From: Patescibacteria group bacterium
GTDB taxonomy: Bacteria > Patescibacteriota > Minisyncoccia > Phycocordibacterales > SIBU01
DNA: 34,674 nucleotides
NCBI GenBank assembly: GCA_040390045.1
Contig: JAZJZC010000001.1
Location: 1-34,674, forward strand
Direction of reading: 5' to 3'
The notes under the pieces are model-generated. The model was not told where the DNA came from and ran no database searches. It saw only the letters and a list, made by a program, of their open reading frames with translations. The position numbers and the translations under genes are program-made. Numbering within the stretch: position 1 is the first letter of the stretch; each line of letters starts with the position of its first letter. Shown here in pieces: positions 29,457 to 34,674 of this stretch.

Positions 29457-29590
29457 CCCGTAGTGAAATTTCAAATTGTTCCTTCGAACAATTGAAAAAA
29501 TTTTATACTGCGTTACTTACCTAATAAAAACCTTTAAACCTGAACGGTAGAAGCCGCTTCGGCGATCTGAAATTCTACTACGGGATCCAT
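29456..29590 (-). promoter_or_regulatory. Inverted-repeat leader element of infA with an MDPVVE mini-ORF
   Basis: The arms are 29455-29472 and 29568-29586 (ATCCCGTAGTAGAATTTC on the minus strand, one bulged A). Inside, an 8-bp hairpin AATTGTTC/GAACAATT (29474-29493) also forms. An 18-codon frame starts at 29590 (MDPVVEFQIAEAASTVQV, stop at 29534). The ATG at the 3' end (GGGATGGA) is the infA start. It is arranged just like the trpS element. Confidence 0.6.
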
Positions 29591-29605
29591 CCGTTTAGTT
29601 TGTGC

Positions 29606-29635
29606 AGTATAGCAGAAATATGCCTACCCAGTCAA
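29606..29635 (-). promoter_or_regulatory. Promoter of the infA ribosomal operon
   Basis: Minus strand TTGACT (29635-29630), 18 bases ending TGC, TATACT (29611-29606). The transcript would begin about 9-10 bases before the MDPVVE ATG. TTTCTGCTAT here is shared with the trpS promoter. Confidence 0.7.
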
Positions 29636-29648
29636 CCTGTCCGAGCGC

Positions 29649-30962
29649 TTAGCGATTCCTCCATTCTTTATCCTGGCGAACTAGCAAATCATCTTTAAGC
29701 TGCGGTTCCGCCATAATTTCTTCGACAATTTTTTCCATCCGTATTCCTTGCGAGCCCTTTACTAACACCAAATCAGCCTCGCTTAAAATGTCCTGAATAT
29801 ATTTCCCCGCCTCTGCAGATTCATCAAATTGAAAAATGTTCTTTTCGTCCATGCCATTGTTGAGCGCACCATTGGCAATATCTCGCGCCTTGAGACCCAC
29901 AGTTATTAAAGTATCTGCGATACCAACAGCTTCTTTTCCGGCCTTCTCGTGAGCTTTGACTGAATACTTTCCAAGATCGAGCATATCTCCTAAAACCACA
30001 ATTTTTTTGCCTGGTGTTTTAATATCGTTAAGAGCCCGGAGAGCTTCGGAGACAGCCACTGGTGAGGAATTATACGTATCATCAATAATAAGACTTCCCT
30101 TGATACCGGAAAGAACGCGCATTCGGCCTGGAGGCAATATGCGGCCCTCGAGACCAGAAATCATTTCGACCAAATTGAGTCCCAAACTTTGACCAACAGC
30201 GAGCGCCGCCAATACTGGATAAACGTGCTGTTTACCTAAAGCTCCAGAAACCTTGATTGGCACACAACTACCGTTGTGATTTACCTTAAATGTCATACCG
30301 GAGATTTTTTTATCGTGACTATTTTTTTCATAGGCTAATTCTATATTTGAAGCCTGAAAATCACTTGGCAAGTCAATACTAAAAGTGATCAACTTCACAT
30401 GACGTTTGATCTCTCGCATCGCTAACACGTCTTCATCATCGGCATTGAGAAACAGTGTGCCACTGTCCTTTACAGCCTGCACCAGAAAAGATTTTTCGCG
30501 TGCCACATCTTTCGGCGAGTTAAAAAATTCAACATGCACGGGCACATCACTCAATTTCGTAACAACGACAAGGTCAGGCTTCAACCACTTGGTGAGATTT
30601 CTGATGTCACCCGGATGATCCGCTCCAACCTCAAGAATAAGCCACTTGGGAAAACTACTGGTTAAACGAAAGCATGAAAAAAATCCACGGAAAAGATTGA
30701 CGCACCAAAGAAACGGATTACTCCATCCGTTCGGCAATCCAAGAATAGTCAGCGGCACCCCGAGGTCACTGTTAAAACTTTTTTCACTTTTGCGGACGTG
30801 AAATTCTCCCGACAAAACTGCGTAGATGGCATCCTTGGTACTGGTTTTCCCAACACTTCCCGTAATCGCAATAATTTTGGGACGATACCGCCAGAGCGTT
30901 GCGCGGGCTTCGAGGGTCAAAAGAGTTACGATAATTTTTTTAAATACAAATTTCATTTTCAA
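29649..30962 (-). CDS. murF: Mur ligase, MurF-type, without the N-terminal domain
   Basis: This 437-residue protein would add D-Ala-D-Ala to UDP-MurNAc-tripeptide. The P-loop is IAITGSVGKTSTK (residues about 31-43), followed by FNSDLGVPLTILGLP, the MurF-type motif, and LILEVGADHPGDI. The C-terminal ligase domain has IDDTYNSSPVAVSEAL and VVLGDMLDLG. In canonical MurF the P-loop lies at about residue 107 after a UDP-substrate domain; here only ~30 residues precede it, so that domain is absent and a basic hydrophobic helix takes its place. MurF fits best, but substrate specificity should not be assumed. It follows ftsI in the cluster. Confidence 0.85.
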   Translation of the reverse strand: MKMKFVFKKIIVTLLTLEARATLWRYRPKIIAITGSVGKTSTKDAIYAVLSGEFHVRKSEKSFNSDLGVPLTILGLPNGWSNPFLWCVNLFRGFFSCFRLTSSFPKWLILEVGADHPGDIRNLTKWLKPDLVVVTKLSDVPVHVEFFNSPKDVAREKSFLVQAVKDSGTLFLNADDEDVLAMREIKRHVKLITFSIDLPSDFQASNIELAYEKNSHDKKISGMTFKVNHNGSCVPIKVSGALGKQHVYPVLAALAVGQSLGLNLVEMISGLEGRILPPGRMRVLSGIKGSLIIDDTYNSSPVAVSEALRALNDIKTPGKKIVVLGDMLDLGKYSVKAHEKAGKEAVGIADTLITVGLKARDIANGALNNGMDEKNIFQFDESAEAGKYIQDILSEADLVLVKGSQGIRMEKIVEEIMAEPQLKDDLLVRQDKEWRNR

Positions 30963-30969
30963 TTTATGA

Positions 30970-31069
30970 TACTAATCTACGAATTATGCTAATACCACGA
31001 ATAACTACTAATTCTGAATATACACATTTGTAGTTATTAGTAGATTCGTATCCATTAGTATATTGGTAT
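30970..31069. repeat. ACTAATA/ACGAAT palindromic element, copy 2 (ftsI-murF gap)
   Basis: It has the same word set, length and orientation as copy 1 at 26175-26275, and fills nearly the whole gap between the ftsI stop and murF. Confidence 0.75.
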
Positions 31070-32785
31070 TTATCTATCCGGTGGCACCTTATAATAATTG
31101 ATCAGGAATTTTACAATTTCCATAAATGGCGCGGTCAAGGTATGAGAAGCAAAATCCCCTCCTACTCCTTTGGGTTCAATAGTATACAGAAAAACGATGA
31201 ATTTGGGATTATAGGCAGGAAAATAGCCAAAAAACGAGTGCAAGTACCGGTCTCCATAATAGCCTCCACCGGTTGTTTTCGCAATCTGGGCGGTACCAGT
31301 TTTCGCGGCAACGCTATAGTTTGGAATTTTCACACTTCCACCAAGCAGAGCCTTATCAACCACCGTAACAAGCATCCGAGAAATGGTTTCGGAAGTTTCA
31401 GGCTTCAAAACTTGCGCGCCCTTATCGTAAGAAATTTTTTTGCTGACGCCCAAGGAATAGTCAATTCGCTTTACCAAATGTGGAGTTACCAGATAACCCC
31501 CGTTGGCAAGCGACGCCAGCGCTCGCACGGTGCTAATCGGGCTCATGGCGATACCCTGGCCGTAGGAAGCTGTGGCATGTTCAATGTCTCGCGGACTTTC
31601 AAGGTTTTTAATGAGACCTGGAGTTTCGTTGGGTAAATCAATTCCAGTTTCTTCGCCCAGACCAAAATTTTTAAAATACTGCGTGAAAAGTTTATTTCCC
31701 ATTTTGCCGGCAATGTATGCCGCGCCAGTGTTTAGTGAATCATTTAAAATTACCTGCATCTCAACCAAGCCACGACCCTTACCGTCAAAGTTTGAAATTT
31801 TTGATCCGTTGAGCGTTAAAAATCCTTTGTCTGTATAAGTACTGGCTGTGGTAATAGTTCCAGAATCAAGCCCAGCCGCCATGGTTAGTGGCTTAACAAT
31901 CGATCCCATTTCAAAAACATGTTCAACACTTGGGTTACTGAAAATTCCGGGATCGGTTTCGTTTTGCAGGGCATTGGGATCGAAAGTGGGATAATTGGCC
32001 ATGGCAAAAATTTCTCCAGTTTTCGGATCCATAATAATTCCGCCGGAGGTTTTTGAACCCCACTTATCCTCAATGGCAATTAATTGCTTTTGCAGAAAAT
32101 CCTGAGCGTTTGGTTCAATCGTGGTAACAATATCACCCTCAAATTTTGACTGCGGATCAACACTTTTTTTGATGCTGGAAAAAATTTCTGCAAAAAAATT
32201 TGAATACAAACTCGACGTATCTCGTGACAGAGTGTCGTCGTAATAACTCTCAAGTCCGTACCTCCCCGCAAAAATATCTCCTTTATACCCCACGAGACCC
32301 AAAACGTTTGACCCTAAGTTTCCCGATGGATAGTATCGATAGCGATCTTTGTAAATCATAATGCCAGGAAGTTCCAAAGCCTCGATTTTGTCCGCCTCCT
32401 CTTCTTCGGTTTTTTTAGCAACTATGGCGTAGGAGCTGTTTTTTTGTTTGGCGTGCTCAAAAAAAGACTCCTTGTCAATTGGGGTAATAGCATTGATTTT
32501 CTCGAATGCTACTTGAGCGTCCTCCAACACTTTGGGATTCATGCCGATAGTGTAACCGGTCTTTAAGGTTGCGGCGCTAAAAAGTGTGCCATCTTTGTTT
32601 TGGAAAAAAATCTTACCGCGATCATAAATCGTATCGTTCGGACGAAGATACTGTCGTTCGGCTTTCATTCTGAAAGATTCACCTGAAATAATTTGCAGAG
32701 AATATAATTTGCCGATGAGAATAACGGCTACCACGACAACACAGAGAGACAGAATACGAATTCGAGTAAACGAATTAGATTTCAT
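31070..32785 (-). CDS. ftsI: Class B penicillin-binding protein (FtsI/PBP2-type transpeptidase)
   Basis: This protein has 571 residues. A membrane anchor (residues about 8-28) is followed by the pedestal/dimerisation domain and the transpeptidase domain with SIVK (295-298), SLN (350-352) and KTG (495-497). ASYGQGIAMSPISTVRALAS is a typical class B segment. There is no PASTA domain. It cross-links peptidoglycan outside the membrane, probably with the SEDS protein encoded at 8819-9916. The location in the dcw cluster after the FtsL-like gene favours FtsI. The start overlaps that gene by 11 bases. Confidence 0.94.
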   Translation of the reverse strand: MKSNSFTRIRILSLCVVVVAVILIGKLYSLQIISGESFRMKAERQYLRPNDTIYDRGKIFFQNKDGTLFSAATLKTGYTIGMNPKVLEDAQVAFEKINAITPIDKESFFEHAKQKNSSYAIVAKKTEEEEADKIEALELPGIMIYKDRYRYYPSGNLGSNVLGLVGYKGDIFAGRYGLESYYDDTLSRDTSSLYSNFFAEIFSSIKKSVDPQSKFEGDIVTTIEPNAQDFLQKQLIAIEDKWGSKTSGGIIMDPKTGEIFAMANYPTFDPNALQNETDPGIFSNPSVEHVFEMGSIVKPLTMAAGLDSGTITTASTYTDKGFLTLNGSKISNFDGKGRGLVEMQVILNDSLNTGAAYIAGKMGNKLFTQYFKNFGLGEETGIDLPNETPGLIKNLESPRDIEHATASYGQGIAMSPISTVRALASLANGGYLVTPHLVKRIDYSLGVSKKISYDKGAQVLKPETSETISRMLVTVVDKALLGGSVKIPNYSVAAKTGTAQIAKTTGGGYYGDRYLHSFFGYFPAYNPKFIVFLYTIEPKGVGGDFASHTLTAPFMEIVKFLINYYKVPPDR

Positions 32786-33095
32786 TGTTTAAGGTCAATC
32801 CCTTAGCCACTGGTGATCGTGAAATATAGGTTGCTGGGGCAATAGCGGTAAAGCCTTTAGAAATTGCCAGGTCGGAGGTCACGTGAGATTTTAATGTGAA
32901 ATACTTTGTCTCAAGCTTTTCAACATCTCTGCTCAGTGAGCTGATTGATTTTTCAACATTTTGTCGCGCTACGACAGTGAAAATAGTATGGCCCAAAAAA
33001 TAGATGTACATGCCAAAAAACAGCGCAATACTCCCAATCATAAACCAGAAGATGTTTCTCTTATCCTGTATTTCGTTTTTCATTCTTTCCACCAT
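32775..33095 (-). CDS. FtsL-like small division protein
   Basis: This 106-residue bitopic protein has a short charged cytoplasmic N-terminus (MVERMKNEIQDKRN), one membrane helix (residues about 15-35, FWFMIGSIALFFGMYIYFLG) and a heptad-like coiled coil (VEKSISSLSRDVEKLETKYF), then a short tail. Sequence similarity to FtsL is generally too weak to see, so this rests on topology and on its place between rsmH and ftsI, where ftsL lies in most bacteria. FtsL/DivIC proteins scaffold the SEDS-PBP pair at the septum. It begins 5 bases after rsmH. Confidence 0.75.
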   Translation of the reverse strand: MVERMKNEIQDKRNIFWFMIGSIALFFGMYIYFLGHTIFTVVARQNVEKSISSLSRDVEKLETKYFTLKSHVTSDLAISKGFTAIAPATYISRSPVAKGLTLNNEI

Positions 33096-33100
33096 GGATT

Positions 33101-33997
33101 TTATTTAATTGCTTCAATAATTCGTAATTTGGCGCTTCTTGATCGTGGATTTTCTGCTACCTCTTCTTCGCTCGGTGTAATGGGTTTTTTGGTGATTAAT
33201 CTAACTTCCCCTTCTGACGCCATCTTTTTAAAATAATTTTTAACAATCCGATCTTCAATGCTATGAAAAGAAATGACTGCGAACCTTCCCTCTTTTTTCA
33301 AATGTTGTACCCCTTTTTCCAAACCTTCTTTAAGCGCCCCTATCTCATCGTTCACCGTAATTCGTAAAGCCTGAAATGTTTTGGTGGCCGGGTGAATTCT
33401 TTTATTTTGAAATCTTTTCGGAATGGCCTCTCCTATAACTCGTACTAAATCGGTTGTGGTTTTTATTTCTCCTGACTGTCTGGTAAAAACAATGGCGTGG
33501 GCAATTTTTTGTGCAAATCTTTCTTCACCGTAGCTTTCAATAATCTGTGCGATGTTTTCTTCTTGCCAGGTATTTACGATTTCGTAGGCAGTCAAATCTT
33601 TCGCTTCGGGAGAATCTTTGAAGGTCATCGACAACGGTTCGTCTTTTTGAAATGAAAATCCCCTACCCGAATCTTCAAATTGATTTGAGCTGAGTCCAAG
33701 GTCGAGCAAAATTTTATCAACGGCCTCAATTTTCAAATCTGCTAACACGGCATCTAAATTTCTGAAACTTGATTGCTTGAGAATAATTTTTGCTTTAGCA
33801 TCTTTAAGACGATCTTTGGCTCTTGCCAATGCATCGCCATCAAGATCAGTGCCAATAATCATTCCTTCTGCACTCAAAATTTTTGAAACGGCTTCGCTAT
33901 GCCCTCCTCCATTTATCGTGCCGTCCAAAAAGACGTCGTTACGTTTGATGTCGAGTCCGGCTATCACTTCTTGTAAAAGAACACTCTTGTGGATCAT
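33101..33997 (-). CDS. rsmH: 16S rRNA (cytosine(1402)-N(4))-methyltransferase RsmH
   Basis: This protein has 298 residues from the ATG at 33997 (MIHKSVLLQEVIAGL). An upstream GTG at 34012 is in frame but overlaps mraZ. The SAM-binding signature DGTINGGGHSEAVSK is near the N-terminus, with LLDLGLSSNQFEDSGRGFSF and the C-terminal FHSIEDRIVKNYFK and NPRSRSAKLRIIE. It methylates C1402 of 16S rRNA near the P-site. The start codon lies 4 bases after the mraZ stop in the classical dcw order. Confidence 0.97.
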   Translation of the reverse strand: MIHKSVLLQEVIAGLDIKRNDVFLDGTINGGGHSEAVSKILSAEGMIIGTDLDGDALARAKDRLKDAKAKIILKQSSFRNLDAVLADLKIEAVDKILLDLGLSSNQFEDSGRGFSFQKDEPLSMTFKDSPEAKDLTAYEIVNTWQEENIAQIIESYGEERFAQKIAHAIVFTRQSGEIKTTTDLVRVIGEAIPKRFQNKRIHPATKTFQALRITVNDEIGALKEGLEKGVQHLKKEGRFAVISFHSIEDRIVKNYFKKMASEGEVRLITKKPITPSEEEVAENPRSRSAKLRIIEAIK

Positions 33998-34001
33998 GGT
34001 T

Positions 34002-34436
34002 TTACAGGACACCTACTTGCCCCAATTTTTCTGCCAGGGTATCTGCCTGCTTTTCCACCACCTTTTTGTACTCAATCCACGTCTTCTCGTTCCAAATTTC
34101 CACTCGGCTCTGAACACCAATCACGACGACCTTACTCTTAAGTCCCGCGCGATCGCGCAGGAAGTCTGGAACCAAAATTCGTCCGATTGAATCAATCTCT
34201 GCCTCAACTGCACCTCCAAACATAAAACGGTTAAATCCTCGGTTGTCAGCTTGCAACATTGAGGACTGCGATAACTTTTCTGAAATATTTTTCCACTCGT
34301 TTAAGGTAAATAGAAAAAGACAGTTATCAAGTCCGGGTGTAATCACTACTTTCTTTCCCATTTCCTGTCGGAACTTCACCGGCAATGACAGTCGGTTTTT
34401 TTCATCTATTGCATGTGTGTATTCACCTATCAGCAT
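34002..34436 (-). CDS. mraZ: Transcriptional regulator MraZ
   Basis: This protein has 144 residues with two SpoVT/AbrB-like MraZ repeats: GEYTHAIDEKNRLSLPVKFR (residues 4-23) and GAVEAEIDSIGRILVPDFLR (residues about 75-94), each with the D-x-x-R/GR core. MraZ is the first gene of dcw clusters, forms rings and binds tandem repeats upstream of itself to repress the cluster. I do not see clear TGGGN-type repeats upstream; the nearest G-rich match is AAAGTGTGGCGGG at about 34612-34624. Confidence 0.96.
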   Translation of the reverse strand: MLIGEYTHAIDEKNRLSLPVKFRQEMGKKVVITPGLDNCLFLFTLNEWKNISEKLSQSSMLQADNRGFNRFMFGGAVEAEIDSIGRILVPDFLRDRAGLKSKVVVIGVQSRVEIWNEKTWIEYKKVVEKQADTLAEKLGQVGVL

Positions 34437-34674
34437 TTTCCGTATTCAAAAATTATGATTGTTTTTTCACTCTTGCTACCAAAACTTTCTTTCGTATTGA
34501 AACATTTTTTGAAACATAAAAAGAAAACAAATAAGATTTGTTTTTAACTATCACAGTGTATGTTCTTTTTTCGACTTTCATTTTTCGTTAACTTATTACA
34601 CGGCTCACTATTTTTACCCGCCACACTTTTTAAAATATGCTTGTCAGATGAATACATCTGCCTGGCTATTTTAC
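34437..34674 (-). other. Upstream region of the dcw cluster
   Basis: This A+T-rich stretch shows no gene. The 9-bp hairpin AAAACAAAT/ATTTGTTTT (34524-34532 with 34536-34544) followed on the minus strand by CTTTTT looks like a terminator of an upstream gene or an attenuator of mraZ. CATAAT about 14 bases before the mraZ ATG may be its -10 box. CAGATG/CATCTG (34645-34660) is a further small hairpin. Confidence 0.4.

Overview
The window reads like a chromosome segment from an ultrasmall bacterium of the Candidate Phyla Radiation (Patescibacteria), most likely Parcubacteria/Paceibacteria. This is an inference from several features: short proteins, a compact cell-wall and division gene set mixed with translation genes, an aspartyl-tRNA synthetase without the usual bacterial insertion domain, a MurF without its N-terminal domain, few Shine-Dalgarno sequences, and many small unknown membrane proteins. 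TGA works as a stop (for example at the end of the exonuclease gene at 2428-3009), so the code is standard and not the TGA=Gly code of SR1/Gracilibacteria.

Layout. 1-4470: rpmA (minus), then a plus-strand stretch with a membrane-anchored Ada-like domain protein, tRNA-Val, an unassigned structured RNA, tRNA-Pro, an AI-2E family permease, a DEDDh-type exonuclease, a histidine phosphatase and a small transglycosylase-like protein. 4720-13470: one long minus-strand run, scpA-scpB-dac-mraY-ftsW-murG-gltX-M23 peptidase-small membrane protein, closed by a strong terminator at 4432-4469. 13550-18720: an unknown membrane protein, aspS, an unknown plus-strand gene behind a 15-codon leader ORF, trpS, a NUDIX hydrolase, tRNA-Arg and a hairpin-rich intergenic tract. 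18719-24644: the chaperone region grpE / dnaK / dnaJ with four small unknown genes between them, plus one unknown divergent gene. 24660-25043: a gene-free hairpin array between two terminators. 25044-29456: infA-rpmJ-rpsM-rpsK-rpsD-rpoA-rplQ-rplM-rpsI (minus). 29649-34436: the start of the dcw cluster, mraZ-rsmH-ftsL-like-ftsI-murF (minus).

How the genes work together. MraY, MurG, MurF, FtsI, FtsW, the D,D-carboxypeptidase, the M23 hydrolase and the transglycosylase cover lipid-linked peptidoglycan precursor synthesis, septal polymerisation and remodelling. ScpA/ScpB load SMC for chromosome segregation. The ribosomal genes, RpoA, IF-1 and the Glu, Asp and Trp synthetases serve gene expression. 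GrpE/DnaK/DnaJ form the Hsp70 system.

The most unusual content is between the genes. (i) A hairpin family, conserved with covariation and a bulged A, precedes four minus-strand genes (infA, trpS, dnaJ, tRNA-Arg). In infA and trpS the hairpin's 3' arm contains the start codon and its 5' arm begins a short ORF reading MDPVVE. (ii) A free-standing RNA between two tRNAs has two GGAGT loops and one complementary ACTCC loop. (iii) Nearly every gap in the ribosomal and cell-wall operons is filled by an imperfect palindrome built from a locally repeated short word. (iv) There are two dense hairpin arrays. Several promoters carry an extended -10 of the form TGC-TAnnnT and some lie so close to the start codon that the mRNA should be leaderless.
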